This document shows positions 1 to 13,193 of a stretch of 64,000 nucleotides of DNA, piece by piece. The notes below the pieces were generated by a model. That model was not told where the DNA came from. It saw nothing but the letters and a program-made list of their open reading frames with translations, and ran no database searches. The stretch covers positions 5,217,503 through 5,281,502 of the forward strand of contig NC_045143.1 of NCBI RefSeq assembly GCF_008831285.2, read 5' to 3'. The position numbers were made by a program, and so were the translations under genes. The DNA comes from Nymphaea colorata (taxonomy: Eukaryota > Streptophyta > Magnoliopsida > Nymphaeales > Nymphaeaceae). Positions within the stretch are counted from its first letter, which is position 1. Every line of letters begins with the position of its first letter.

Positions 1-150
1 AATTGTCATCAAATATCATATGATTGTGTCTGTCAACCAACAAAGAAACATCTGCTCATGCTTCAGTGGGCATTTGTGTTAAATAGATCCCATTTCCATG
101 TTTTCTAATGGAAGCGAGAGTATAAGAAATCATCATGTTAGAATGCTAAC

Positions 151-3100
151 CTTTACTAGTGAACAAGAGAAAGACTCCAACTGCCCCTCTGCACCACGAT
201 AGAACTGAAAATATGGAAGTACTTTAACATTTAAGCTTTTGCACATAGCTTTGTTCTCATCAAAGTTCACTTTCAAGAATAGAATATCAGGGTGCTCTTT
301 TGCTGTCCTGCACAGCTGCATCATACCCAAAAAAAATCAGCATGTCCCCACTAAAAACAAAAGAAACATGCAAAATGAATCAAGAATGTCATTCTACAGA
401 ATAAATAAAAGTATAGTGGTTCATTACTTGTTTGAAAGTTATTTGTAGCAAGCACAGGGAGAGCAAATGAATGTTGCATGCAGTGCAGGAACAGTTCATG
501 ACGACAATTATCTGGTGAAAGCATTGACCGGTGTACTAGTGCATTCTCTATGAAGCTTATTTCCTGAACAATTCTCAAATGGAGAGCAGGAATCCTTTGG
601 AGATAAATAGGACATTGATGTTCTAAGCATGACATATTTTGTGGGACAATCAAATCTGTAGCACTTGAGAGCGAAGTTGAACTAAACATTTTCTGAGTTT
701 TCATTGGCCGACGTTCTTGAAGATAACCATGTCCCAAGTTGCAATCTTGGTGATCATTGACCACCAATTATACTGAAAATTCATCAATATCAATTATATC
801 TCATAGTCAAGAAAAGGATGCATTATCAGAAAAAATGGCTGCAGGGGAGGTGGTGACAGGGGCAGCAGGTCAATTGAAATCTGATTGCTACAAAATATTC
901 ACTAAACCTTGGTTGCCAGCATTGGAACTTCCTACATATTGTTGGTCATATCATGCATATGAAAGTGAAACCAAGGATGGAATTTCATCATTCACTATTG
1001 GGGTTATCAAAGAAGTTCTAGACTTAGGTTGTTTACAAATATTGACCTATAAATTAAATCCCATGTTTGCAGTGGTAGGAATTTACATTCTAGCTCTCCG
1101 GTGTAGAGGTTAGGGGTCGACAGATATGTTTTCTATGATGATCATCTGCAGTTGGAGCAGCTGGCACACTGACTTTTTCCCTGTTTATTTTGAGAGAAAA
1201 GAGAACTATCGTTTATCAAGAGAGATCAGTACAATGGCTCCTTGACTAGGTTCTGAATGAAAAGATACAAGCCAATAATTTAAAGTGGTCTTTTCATGTC
1301 CCATCAGCATAGAACAGCAGTTAGCCAGGTCACCCAGTTCATGCATTTTCTGCATATTGAATTTCCATAAAGAAACCAGCCATGAGAAGCCTTTGCTTGA
1401 GAAGAGGGAAATTCCATATTTTCTTCCTATGAAATGACTCAAATCCATGAACAAAACAAGGATGTGTACTGGACATTTCTGTGACATCACAACAAGAAAA
1501 TAGTTGTCTCGCTTGTTTAGTTTACAGGTACTCAAAACACCCAGCTACTTCAGCCAGTCATCAATCTTGTTATCCTTGAGGAATCTTCTAAACATGATCA
1601 GCCAAACTGCATTGGCCCCACTATTCAAAGAATAGCCCTTTTGTTCGTGTGATTGGCAGGATTAGGATGATGAGTTCAGTGAGGTGCACCATCCACAAGA
1701 ATCTTTCTGCTAAAACTGAATGTATCATATCTTCCCAGGCTAATATTCATCTGTGTTCAAAGTTTGAAGTACACCAAGTCACCTGATAAAGCTCACCCTC
1801 TCCACAATCTATTTATTATTATTTTTTTCATTTTCCAGGTATAAGAAGCTTTTGTATCCTAATGCACGTTTTTTATTTGATTAGAGCCACTAAATTGACG
1901 TCCGCTTATCGGCAGCACAGTTTGAACTTTGAAGCAATATAGGATTACTTCCAGTGAATTTTCTTTCTCCAAATCCCAGTTCTATTAGCATGACCTTAAC
2001 CTATTAACACAAGTTTAAACCTGTTTCATTCTAATGAACATCAACCATGAAATATTTAAATGAGAAAATTTTGACTACGTTTTTTGGAAAGAGTTTCATT
2101 TTGAAGCTCCTCTGAAAATTCACATGATCACATCATAAAGTTAAGGTAATCTGCTCTGTTTACTATAGCTACAAGAAATATTAGAGATTCAACGCCTCCT
2201 CGGTCCTACTGAAATTTAGTTCTTACTAGTTTGGAATGCCATCGATGTAACATGTCCATTTTTCTCCAATTACCAGAATGATAATATAGGCCCTCATGAT
2301 CATATCGTCAAAGGCTACTGTTTTCAATTTCATAACAAAATCATAATTGAATTTGATACTTCTAACTACACTTGATCAGTGACAGCATCGAATAATATCC
2401 TTCTAGTTGGAAAATGCTAACCACATTAAAAATGAAAAAGAAGGTATATCAACGAAAAAAGTCCCACAATGAGAATAGATACCACCTTAGGAAATAATGC
2501 TCTGCAGGAAGCACACCAAGTACCATAAAACTCAACGATGACAAGCCTCTCGCCGGCATCTCTTAATGCATCAAGAAATTCTTGGGTAGAATGAATGTCA
2601 ATCATATTTGGACCAGCATTCTTCTCCCACCACTTTGGCGTTTCATTCTCACCAACAGCAGGATATGCCTAAAACATGTATCGGCAGATGTTTAAAATTG
2701 ACATATGTTGACAAATAGAAGCGAAAGCTACGGTCCACAGCCACCATGTTAGTCTCAATCTCCGAACTGAGAGTGCCCTCGGACCCACTAGCAACCCCTA
2801 GACGGCTACCCATCCAAAATTCCCTATCTTCTTCTAGTATTTCGTCACAAAGTAACAACAAAAATTCAAAATACGAAGTAGTAAACCAAAACTAGCTGAA
2901 ACAGGGTAGACTGTCACATGCTCGTAAAAAGTAGGGCAGTTCTACGTCTCAAGCTTGTCAACTAGCAAAATTCATGAACCCCCAACAAGAACAAAAACGA
3001 ACAACAAAAAAGCGCGCAAGCGAGCAACTCACCTTGACACGAGGGCTTCTCATACTGTGTCTCACAGAAAACTTGGACACCCACAAAAAGAACCTCTGCT

Positions 3101-3212
3101 TCCATTGTTGGGGTTGCAAGCGCAAAACGCTGTGGACATCAATGGAGGCTAAGGAGAGGGCGGTGGAGTTTGTGGCTGTGAAGGACCGCGCTCCATGAAT
3201 AACATTCGCCAT
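151..3212 (-). CDS. ACHT-type thioredoxin-like protein (thioredoxin-like 2 group), partial at window edge
   Basis: Three exons are visible on the minus strand: 3033-3212, 2486-2668 and 151-315, all phase 0 with GT-AG borders. The 3' part lies beyond base 1. Exon 1 encodes about 60 residues rich in Ser, Arg and Val, consistent with a chloroplast transit peptide. Exon 2 carries [15 protein letters not shown] and the redox site [13 protein letters not shown] (Trp-Cys-Ala-Ser-Cys). Exon 3 carries [19 protein letters not shown], the cis-Pro VLPYF and [16 protein letters not shown]. These motifs match the plant atypical Cys/His-rich thioredoxins (ACHT1/ACHT2, also called thioredoxin-like 2), plastid disulfide reductases that oxidise targets such as 2-Cys peroxiredoxin and starch-related enzymes; that role is family knowledge. 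The ATG at 3212 is the first one in frame with the transit-like exon. The second intron is long, about 2.17 kb. A GA-rich tract lies just upstream (3228-3252). Confidence 0.88.
316..2485 (-). other. Long intron of the thioredoxin-like gene
   Basis: This 2170-bp segment separates the exon with the WCASC site from the next exon. It starts with a GTGGTAT donor and ends with a TGCAG acceptor on the minus strand. It is AT-rich with short spurious reading frames in both directions. I see no domain or clear transposon end inside it. Confidence 0.7.
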
Positions 3213-4599
3213 AGATTGGACATATAGGAGAGAGAGAGAAAGAGAGAGATTCAACTGTCAGCAGACTGTATTACCCATGAAGAGTTAGAGATCCCTCCCT
3301 GCAAAGGAGCAGAAAGAGAGAGAGAGAGACAAAGGAGTGAGAAGGTGACCGGTAGGGATGGCGCTGCCGTTATCGCGTTCGTGTGTGCGCATCCGTTTCG
3401 TACGTGCCCAAAAAGTTTTGGAGGTCGATCTCGACCAAACAAGGTTCGCTCGTATTGCCCTTTGAATTGCAGTGTAATTGACGTTTTCTTTTTCGATTGT
3501 AAATTGGAATTGACAAATCCATTCTTATGCTCCTAACATAATCTATCATTAGCAACTTAACTTCATAAGTTTACATCATAGAAAATATATTTATATATTG
3601 TTTTATGGGCGTCTTTAAGCAAATTTGCGAACAAACTTTAAAGAGAAGAGGAAGAGAAATAATTTTCCTATATGTGTATACTCTCGTACATATTAACATA
3701 TACTTTTCAATTGTTGTACCCGTACTTGTTTCGCCGCACTTGTACCATAATAACCGTATCCATGTGATTTAATTGGTAAATAACATATCACACTCCTGAT
3801 TGCAATTCATTTATGGATTCTTAATCTTTCTTTTAAGACAAGTCCTACTTTTTTATTATTTACTAAGAGGCGATAATAATTTGAATAAAATAAATTGTCT
3901 CCAGGTTTTTGTTTACATACACTCAAATAAAATTTACAAGAGCAATTATGTTTGTAAAGAGGAAAGTTTATAAGAAGAAAATGACACGTAGATATCGATT
4001 GATTTTACGATAAAAGGCGTTTTATAAAACTGATAAGCAATCAAACAAAATAGATTATGATAATGCAACAACAAGGATTTGTTATTGGATACATTCAAAT
4101 AAAATCTTATTTACAAAAACAGAACAAACACAAAAGATCGTGTTATCATCCGTTACTAACTTACCATGGCTATGCTTAGTCCAAGTAAAATTGGGTTTAC
4201 ATCGTTAAAAATGACTTGTTTGCTAGTCTAATGTAAACCACATTTTCATTTGTTTGTCAATATTGAAAGACACGTTACGTCCTCAAATAAAATGGTCCAA
4301 TTACTTACAATGGACAATAAATGTGAAAAAAGAACCCCATAAAATGTGACAAGTCATTAAATTTTCCGCGTAACAATAGCTCCCCTCACATTTGTACTGA
4401 GGTATAAAATTAATGAATACCAACAAACTTCTAGAACAAGCTAAAAGGAGAAAAAGATAAAGATGATGCGTTAATTGGCAAATCATAGAAGTACGAGCGT
4501 CTAAATGAGAAAGGACAAAAGCGGGACGCTCTCGAGTGGCTGCCGCCAAGACGGCGAAGCGGGAGCGGACGGCGCGGACCACAGGACGGAAATGAAATA
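3213..4599. other. Intergenic spacer between two divergently transcribed genes
   Basis: The left part holds GA/AG-rich tracts (3228-3252, 3310-3335), as is common in 5' leaders of plant genes, and probably serves as the promoter and leader of the thioredoxin-like gene. The middle (3500-4450) is AT-rich with nothing recognisable. The last 100 bases before 4600 turn GC-rich and lead into the galactosyltransferase gene on the plus strand. Confidence 0.5.
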
Positions 4600-7500
4600 A
4601 TGACGTCCGAATCATCTCCTCCGCTCCCTCTCTCTGCTCACGCCCACGCCCACTACGGCGGTCTCGCCGGCGCCGACGATGAGGAGTCCCGCTGCCACAG
4701 TGACGGCGGCGGCGACGACCATTACGGCAGCCACGGCAAGCCCAAACAGAAATTCAGGAAGAGCAAGAAACGGCCTCTCCTGTCTCCCCTCCTTGTCTTT
4801 TCCCTCCTCTCCTTCTCGCTTGGCCTCGCCGGCCTCTCCCTCTCAGCCTACGCCCTCCTCTTCCGTCCCCTCGACGCCTACTCGTCCCTCCCTGGCTTCC
4901 TTCGATGTCGAGGGTCAGAAGACACGGCACGCGTGGCTCGGCTTGCCAATTCCCATCGGTCAAAGGCGCACATCGATTTCGTTCCCCGCCCCAGGCTCCT
5001 CGGCGTCGTCGGCGTTCAGACCAGCTTCTTCTCGAGGGAGAACAGGATGGCGCTCCGGGATACGTGGTTCCCGGCGGATCACGAGGAGCTCCTTCGGTGA
5101 GATCCGGCCGCCTCCTCTCCGGATCTGCTGATATTTATTCTGTTCTCTGTTGAGCTTCCGCGTCTGCTCATGATTCTGCACGTGATTGATTCGTTTGTGT
5201 TGTGGGACTGTTGAATTACATGGCTATCATTATAAGAATGTCTTGAATTGTTACTTTGCATCATCTCTAGGCGAGATCATATAGGATTTCTGGGATCCTT
5301 TTCCTTTTCTTTTTTGATGTGATGATGCTGTTCTGTATTCCAGTGGTACTGTTTCTTATCATTTGTGGGAGGGAATGTTGGATAAATTACAACGGAATTT
5401 TGATTTTCATTATGATATGAAGACTTTGTGGACCCTCTGGATAGTCTCTCTGTATGGAATTGTTAATCACGCCGTACATTGACCGTGTCTTTGAAATCTC
5501 TGCATGTTTGGAAACTTTTCCTGAATTGGTCAAGCCATTGTGAAGCATATCAAGCTCTATAACTAGAAGTGCTTTAATTTCATTGCAAGATGTGGAAATT
5601 TAGCAACCGTGTCCTGTATTTCTCTATCTCTATTAATTTGGTTTAGTATTCTGTTGATCTGCATGAAATTCTCAGAAACATGTTCTCTACATTTTTAAGA
5701 ATTTTTGATCATGGGCATGAAATGTGTTGGGAGTTGAATTATTATGTATACAACTTGAAAACAGTAGGTGACTATCTTTTCTATCCACCTCTTGCAGCTT
5801 AGAGCATGCTACTGGCTTAGCATTCAGATTTGTCATTGGACGCACAAATGATGCAAAGAAAAATGCTGACCTTCAGGAGGAGGTGGATAAATACAACGAC
5901 TTTTTGCTTCTAGACATTGAAGAGGAGGAGGGTCTTAAATTGCCGTACAAAACGTAAGAATGTAAATTCATTATGATGACTTTCCGTTCCTCAGATAATG
6001 CTTCTGGAGGAGAATGATCTTTTGCCTTATTCCAGGTTGGCATTCTTCAAAGCAGCTTTTGATCTTTTTGACGCAGAATTTTATGTGAAATTAGATGATG
6101 ACGTATATCTGAGGCCCGGTAAGGTTAAATCTTAAGTGGGTGAGTTTTGGATAGTTATAGCAGACTTACTTTATTTTCTCTTTCTTTGTCAGATCGTCTT
6201 GCAACCCTTCTAGCTAGAGATCGCATTAATCCGGCCACTTACATTGGCTGCATGAAAAAGGGCTCAGTTGTCACAGATCCAAAGATGAAATGGTAGAACA
6301 GAATGTAATTGGACATACAAAAACATTTTTCCTGCTGTTCTAGAATGTAATGAATCAGCTGATATGGGCATGTTTCACCTTTCTGGAAGTTACTCCTCAC
6401 TTCTCTATTGAATTGCATGCATCTTCAGGTATGAACCGGCAGGGCATTTACTTGGTAAAGAGTACTTTTATCATGCCTATGGGCCTCTATATGCTCTATC
6501 AGCTGAAGTGGTGGCGGCATTAGTGAACACAAGGAATGACAGGTAGGCTTTGCAAACTTTGCCTTGTGAGTTGTGACCTCTGGTGGTTTAAGTGTGATAG
6601 TATGTGCATGCACATGCTTGCACAATGCACAGGAACGGTTGCCAACTTCTAGAACTTCTATTCAAGTTGAGGACAAACTTTTCTTCCCCAGGGATCAAGG
6701 ATGGATTCTATGAACATAAATGTGTTGTGTAGTTGAAATGGTTGTGTAGTTTGTCAGTATAGTTGAAATCGCATCTAAATATAAGAAATTGGAAATTCTA
6801 AAACTTGTTGTATATGATGCATCGCGTTGATGAACTGGCGCCACCCTGTGCCCCAGCCCTTGCTGCCACCAGGCCTAGAACCACGTACCAACTTTTACAT
6901 GCACGTACTGGTTTCCAGTTGTGATGTTATACCTTCTGTGAATCGGTCACCAATTTAAAGATTTCATGATTAACTGAACTGGTTTTTCTGGCTCATTAAC
7001 TCTATTGCATAACTTCTTCCTTTTTTCTTTTTTTTTTCTTTTTTCCAGTTTGAGGATTTTCAGTCATGAGGATGTTACTATTGGTTTGTGGATGTTAGCT
7101 ATGAATGTCAACCATGAAGACAGTCGGGCAATGTGTGATAGTCAATGCACACCAACGTCCATTGCAGTGTGGGATGTTTCAAAATGTTCAGGTGAGATAT
7201 TGGTCTTCAAACAACGAAACTTGAAATGTTCGTGAAGCAAGTTTTCTCAGGGTGACTGGTCGCCTGTTCTAGAATCGCCGGGCAAAGATACAATTTGTTG
7301 AGTAATTTTTAAAACTCTTGTTCCAAATTTACTCTAATGTTATGTACAGAAAATGCTCTAACTTATCCTCGCAAACGTAACATGCTATAATCTACTTGAA
7401 CATGGACGTGAAGAAAGTGCCTGCTCATTGGCATTCAATGTTCATATATCTACCAAGTCATCTTTAGTAAGTATGCTTCCGCAAGTAGCAACCCTTTTGC

Positions 7501-7771
7501 AGGTCATAAACATGTCTAGCACAACAAAAGTCATGTTTTTACAGAAAAATAGTAGATCAAGGCACATGATCATAATGTTATCCTAGTGCTCCGTTTCCTT
7601 AAAGCAAATTGGATCGAGATTATTTTTAAGTTGGCATCTAGTAAGTGGCATGCACTAATGACAGGAAATTTGGTGCTTTCAGGGCTTTGTAGTCCCGTTG
7701 ATAGCTTGAAGGAGCTTCACAAAACCAGCATGTGTTCCAAGAGCCCCACAATGTCACCCGACGGGAAGTGA
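4600..7771 (+). CDS. Probable beta-1,3-galactosyltransferase (GT31, B3GALT12/13-like)
   Basis: Seven exons join into a 393-residue protein: 4600-5096, 5798-5953, 6036-6118, 6193-6292, 6429-6542, 7049-7191 and 7683-7771. All introns are GT-AG and the phases fit throughout. It is a type II Golgi membrane protein: a short polar N-terminus with a basic stretch ([11 protein letters not shown]), one membrane anchor at about residues 58-88, then the lumenal GT31 catalytic domain. Seen motifs are [24 protein letters not shown], the metal-binding triple Asp VKLDDDVYL at 238-240, and [10 protein letters not shown] at 324-329. The length fits Arabidopsis probable beta-1,3-galactosyltransferase 12/13 (about 385 residues). 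The family transfers galactose from UDP-Gal to glycans in the Golgi; the exact acceptor here is unknown. The start is the first ATG of the GC-rich exon, and the stop is TGA at 7769-7771. Only the small exons are AT-rich, a normal contrast in this window. Confidence 0.92.
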
Positions 7772-10233
7772 ATACGTTTTTCCTTGTGATTGATATTGTT
7801 TCTCGCCCTTGTATCAATGGTACCCGCTGGTATGAATGAATAAATTGAGCCAGATGATTCTTTCCTAATTTTTTTGTACGTTACGTTTGTATTTTGTCAC
7901 GAAAACAATGGTCCGAGTTTTGATGTGTAACTATGATATGCTTCGTGATAATAGAAGTGAGAATAACAGAGTAATGATAGAATTCAACTTTTCTTTTCAT
8001 GATGCCCATTATTTGTCTTCAAGAAGGCGCATTGTGACAAAAACTAAAGGCGGAAGCTGGATTATGGGGTCGCCTGTTATTATTCATGGGTTTCGTCAGC
8101 TTGGCGCGTTACACAATTTATGTTCATTTACTTTTCTGCTGTCCCTTTTCATGCAATGTTCTTATCTACATGTAAGCCTGTCGTTGAATGCTCCCATATT
8201 TACAAAAAACTGAGAGCTCCTAGTCTTTCGTCATGCACATAAAGTTGTTAAAATGCAGTTCATATAACTTTCTGAAGAAAAGTAATGTTAATTGGTTATT
8301 ACCAACCGAAATAATCAGGAAGCTGGCCAACAGGACCTTAGCCTGCAAGAACTCTGCCTACTGTTAGGTCGAGTTCAAAGTACTAGAGTGCTCGTATGAC
8401 AATCGACTAGCTAACTCTGCTTAATCTGATCAAATAGCTATTAGTAGTAGAAGCAGCAGAAGCATATTACCAATGTTTATTTAAGTAAAGGTTCCTCCGA
8501 CCTGATGTACTTATTTTCCAACAAAGATTCTATTCTTTCACAGGAGAGAGAGAGAAAGAGAGAGATGGAGATGTTTGGCAATATTATTCTACAGCTAAGT
8601 TAAACTGTGCCCTTTAAAAGAAACTTGCGAGCAATAAAGTTTATGACTCGCATTTGAGAAAAAAGGCAGAAAGTGTCATACCTGGAGGTGCTCATTCAGT
8701 TTGAGTGGCTAAACTCAAAGATCAATTGATCTAGACCAATTTGAGCATTACTTTGTAAAAAAACAACTCCACACTTGTTGTAGCTCTCTTAAGCGATCAT
8801 CTTAAAGATCACTTCTCCTTTTATTTATATATAATGATGACTTGGTTATTAATAATCACTCAGCTATCTAATCAAGGTTGTTCATTTGAAACAACTAGTG
8901 GTCGAAAGAAAAATAAAAAAAAATACATGAATTAATATTAGATAACGAAAATGCCCACCACTTTTTGTCATTGGTTTTCTCTTTACTATCTAACATGTTG
9001 GATCAGACGATATAGTTGGATGACTCTCAAAAGATATAGTTATGATTGCGGTATAGGTAAAATTTAAATTTTACAATATTTGCAATGCTAAAAATGTCAC
9101 AAATAATACATCATGTAGCAGGAAATCATTGGTCAAGGTTTCTAGCTGCATAATGCACCATTTGATAATTTTTAGTATTACAAAATTAAAAAGTCCTGGA
9201 ACAATAGATGTTGGCAATTGATTTCAATATATATATATATATACACAAAAATGTAACATTGAGTCGCAGGTATATGAGAGGCCGGATGACTGAATGACAA
9301 GGTGTGCTAGAAGCCTAAGCCAAGCCAAGGTGCACGCTACGCTAAGCTGGTGGACAGCTCTTATTTTATTTTTATTTTTTTCTTCAACCCCTTCCTCTCC
9401 CCTCGATTCTCTCACCATCCATCTCCCAATAAGGAGTCCGGTGCCACTGGTGTGAGGAGGGCAGCCGTCAAAGGGCTGAAAAATCCATGGCGGGGGAAGG
9501 AGGGAACATGGCATTTCGCCCTATCGTTTCCGAGAGAAGAAAAAGAGAGGGAGAAGAGGGAGAAGAGAGAGAACCCTCCCCCACCATGGCATTTGTCCCC
9601 TCCAACGGCCGCAGCCAGCCTCTCCCTGGTGTGGATAGAGAATGAACGCAATGGTGGTGGAAGAGGCAGAGCGAGAGAAAAGAGAAGGAAAAAAGTACTA
9701 GAAACTGGCGGCCGTCCGTTACCACTACCAAAATCACCGCGTTTATTTTTTAGCTTAATTTAGTTTATTTACCACTAGCACCGGTGAGTTAAGGAGATCT
9801 CACCTTCGTTCATATGTCACAATTCAATGAACTGTTTGACAAATTGCCATGAAAAGTTAGTGTTTGATAATTGTTGCTTTAATGCATGGATTCGTATGCT
9901 GTAACGAAAGTTCACAATCAGCATTAGCGGCATAAATAAGATGGGACGGTTTTGAATATTATTATTATTATTTTATTTGCCGCTATAATGAATCCGCTTT
10001 TTTCTTTCTTTTAACTGATCGGAATTTGACCCCAGCTAATCTGTTACGTCTTAGTTGCAGAGAACACTAGGACGATCATTTCACAAGACCCAAAAAAACA
10101 ACACCAACCAAATATGCAATTGCTTTTCATACGACACTTGAGCTCAAATGATGCTTCTCGATGGCTGCAAGCTTATTATTCATAAGAAACTACAAAGCAA
10201 GCAACATCCACAAGTCTCGATCGTGGTGGCTGC
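7772..10233. other. Intergenic spacer, no supported gene
   Basis: After the galactosyltransferase stop comes a likely 3' UTR with AATAAA-like signals (GAATAAATTGAG near 7837-7848). Beyond it are AT-rich sequence, a GA tract near 8543-8563 and a TA microsatellite at 9229-9242. A GC/AG-rich island at 9350-9740 has open frames on both strands but no domain, and its composition (GAGAAGAGGGAGAAG) explains the open frames. I see no gene. Confidence 0.5.
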
Positions 10234-11921
10234 TCACTCGTTTTCCGGATAAAGCTTGATGGGGTTGAGCTCGGGAAGTGCAGTAAACCCCTTGAGCATG
10301 CCTACATCAAAGTGTGAGAACACAACTTCATCTGGGCACTTGTATTTGGAGACAAATGGACAGGAGACTATGGTGGAAGCATCAGACTGGTCCACGCAGA
10401 AGAAGATCCGAAACAACTGGTAGAGGCTGGTGTTGTAGATCTTGCTACATTGAATTGCAACCTTCTGTCCAATGCCATTGTCAAGTGCCTGCTGGATCGA
10501 CGCCAAACTGTAGTTACTTCCATCGGGAACAATGCCTAGGAGAACAGGGGAAGCAAAAACAAATTAATAGAAAGATATATCATGAACCATAAACTACAAA
10601 TGCTACGGAGAGCAATTCTGAATTGGTATTATTGTGGAGAGAGATGAACTTGAGAATGAACAGAGTCAATAAGGAAGTAAAAGATTTTGCACGGGTTGCC
10701 CGTCTGAAAGTCTCCCTGACCAGTCAAAACTTCAAGTAAAAGACGCAACAGAATCGAGCTCAAAGAGCGTTCACATGCTGTTTACGAAAGAAGAATGTTT
10801 GGTGTATGATTGACGTATGTTGGTGGAAAATTTTTCTTACCATTGTCTTCTAGTATTCGCAGTACATTAACATCTGTTCTTATCTGCAGTGCCTTCTCAA
10901 AATAATCATGTTCACTCAGATTGGTGCACACTCCAAAAGTCTTCCAAATGCTTCTCCAGCTAGATTTTCCATCATTTTGTGGACATTTTATGCTAGGCCA
11001 GTAGAGTTGGAGGCTTTCACTCAGATCCAAAAGCTGAAAAAATAATGACGACAGAGGTTCTCCCAGATTAGCCCAGGCACTATACTTACAGAAAAACATA
11101 TGATTAGTTACGATCAAGTGCATAATAAGTTTTCTTTCCTTTCAGTGACAGAAGGCTAAGAGAACCATGTTCCTGCAAGATTGTTCCAACAGAGGTGCAC
11201 CCACGAATTGAACTCAGCCTTTGAAGCTCTTTCTTAGCATTTTCATGGTAATTAAGCCAGTTTATCTAGTTGGTTCTTATGTGAGTAGTTGTTTTTACTA
11301 GGGGAACAATGTCAGACATAAGCAATTGGAGTATCAGCTAGAGCTTATAAATAGATTTTAACGGTAGTTAATCTACCTCATTGATGTAAAAATTAGAGGA
11401 ACTGCACTTCTTAACTTCTTTTCCGTCATTCGTGTATGTGGCCATGGTAGATACATAAAAATCTTCTGCAGGGGCACCTGTGCTGGGCATGCAGCACCTT
11501 CCTGGCTTCATTTGTGTACAATACGCACCTGGCCACTGTAGATCAAAGCCGTTAGTAGCAAGTGCAGTTGAGCCAAAGCAATGAAGAGAGATTAAGAACC
11601 GATAGATTTAGCTCCTTCAACATTGCTGGAAAGTTTTCATAGTTTTGACTGAAAGATAGTTATATATACATATATAAAGTTTTGCGTGCAATGCTCTCAA
11701 ACCAAGAAAACTTTCACAGTAAAACGTTCACATGACAGACGTTGATACCAACACCTGTCAAAAGAAAGTTCCTAATTTCTTGATATTGAATGTTGCGTGC
11801 ATGCATACACACATGTGTGTGTATGTGTCAACATGTGAACACCTTCGCACACGAATTAGAGACAGAGCCAAGCCATTTCACTACGATACAGGAAAAGCAT
11901 TTCTCCCTCTCTCAATCTCTA

Positions 11922-11965
<44 letters not shown>

Positions 11966-12107
11966 CCTGTCTCTAAAGTGGTATAGGCCAAACGGTGGAT
12001 ACCATTACGCCATAATAGTAAACATCAAAATCAGCAGCAACAAGCGACGAGGTCAGAGCAAGAAACAATGCAACAGAAGTGAGAGCAGAAGAAAGAAAAG
12101 AAGCCAT
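10234..12107 (-). CDS. RNase T2-like secreted protein lacking all catalytic residues
   Basis: Four exons on the minus strand give a complete 252-residue protein: 12003-12107, 11377-11535, 10841-11033 and 10234-10535, with GT-AG introns and matching phases. Exon 1 is a signal peptide (hydrophobic core SVALFLALTSSLVAA) followed by DFDVYYYGVM. Exon 2 begins WPGAYC and has the CC pair of S-like RNases. Exon 3 has YWPSIKCP and GVC; exon 4 has NYSLASIQQAL, IQCSK, LYQLFRIFFCVD and the C-terminal cysteines. Family structure and disulfide cysteines are therefore kept. The active site is not. Where CAS I should read HGLWP it reads STMAT (64-68), and where CAS II should read HEWEKHG it reads SIWKTFG (116-122), so both His and the Glu are replaced. 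RNA cleavage is not expected. Inactive T2 homologues are known in plants, for example as storage proteins. No frameshift or stop is seen, so the gene may be expressed in a non-enzymatic role. Confidence 0.85.
11920..11965. repeat. Compound CT/GT microsatellite in intron 1 of the RNase T2-like gene
   Basis: A run of CT dinucleotides passes into about 13 GT units. It sits inside the first intron, about 40 bases from its donor, and is likely polymorphic. Confidence 0.9.
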
Positions 12108-12182
12108 TTTCTGATCCCAAATTTCCCAAGCAGCGAGACCAGAAATGGATTAGCTAGTGAGGAGTTACTGAGGCCATGACCG

Positions 12183-12191
12183 CTTTATATA
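12183..12191 (-). promoter_or_regulatory. Candidate TATA box of the RNase T2-like gene
   Basis: The minus strand reads TATATAAAG here, about 75 bases upstream of the ATG at 12107, a usual distance for a plant TATA box with a short leader. Confidence 0.5.
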
Positions 12192-12199
12192 GAGAATTG

Positions 12200-13190
12200 A
12201 AGAGAACCATGTCCCTCCATGGCCCGTTTAGATCGATCAAGATCTGGATAAAATGGGATAAAATATTGATCAGCTTTCTTGAGGAGCAGGTGGGTGCCAG
12301 CCCTTTATGGAGAAGGCTCCAAATTAAGTTAATAATTGTACTCGTATTGGCTCTCTCATTCTTTGATGCTTATCTCTCTGTGGTCCTTCATGTGATCGCA
12401 CAACTCGATCACAACTTCATCTGCAAAATCCACACATCTTTGAAACACCTTTGCATCCCGGCCGTGAACTTTGGATGTGGACGGTCATGATCACGAGCTT
12501 GTTGCTCAACACCATTGGCATGGTTTCACGACTTGCTTCCAGAACCGCTGGATAGAAGAAGCAGAGGGTGCAGATGTGAGGGCATGCACTGTAACAATGT
12601 AGGGATGTCAGATCAGATGGTAATCTGATGCTGTTGTGGTCATCTCATGAGGGCATGGCTTCACGTGGGAAGAGACACAGCATCGCTGAGGGCCATGGCG
12701 GCCTCCCGGGGCCGGGAAGGTTGAAGAACAGACCAATACAGGTGGATGGAGTGGATTCCTCCACGTAGTGGGAGTTCTTGTTCTCAGGGATACGTGGCAG
12801 CTGTTCTTCCATGCTTTCCTTTTGTATTTATGCACTCTTTTGTCCCAATCCATATAAAGTATGCCTGCATGCAAAACATGCCCTTTGATCATTCCATTTT
12901 TGTCTACAACAGTTTCTACTGCACTTAGCCTTCACTCATTCACGTAAAGTTACCAAGGTGTTGGTCATATGGTGTGAATCGATTTGTTGTTGATAACTGC
13001 ACGAAGAAGCCCACAGCCTTCACTTAACCTTTCATCTTTCAGGGTACAAGGGCCTGCACTTCAACTTACTTGGTGGTGGTGGTCTCAGCATATATAATTA
13101 GCTCTCAATGGAGACTGATCGCCTATCAGTCCCTACTCAATCATATTGGCCCATTGGACCAACCCCCCTAGTCAAGGATGAAAAATGAAG
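12200..13190. other. Spacer upstream of the RNase T2-like gene
   Basis: About 1 kb that probably holds the upstream promoter region. It has several open frames below 100 codons with no recognisable domain. Nothing else is supported. Confidence 0.4.
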
Positions 13191-13193
13191 AAG

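Noticed and set aside
9350-9763. Open frames on both strands in a GA-rich island
   Set aside because: Low-complexity GAGAAG sequence; overlapping frames on both strands of similar length and no recognisable domain.
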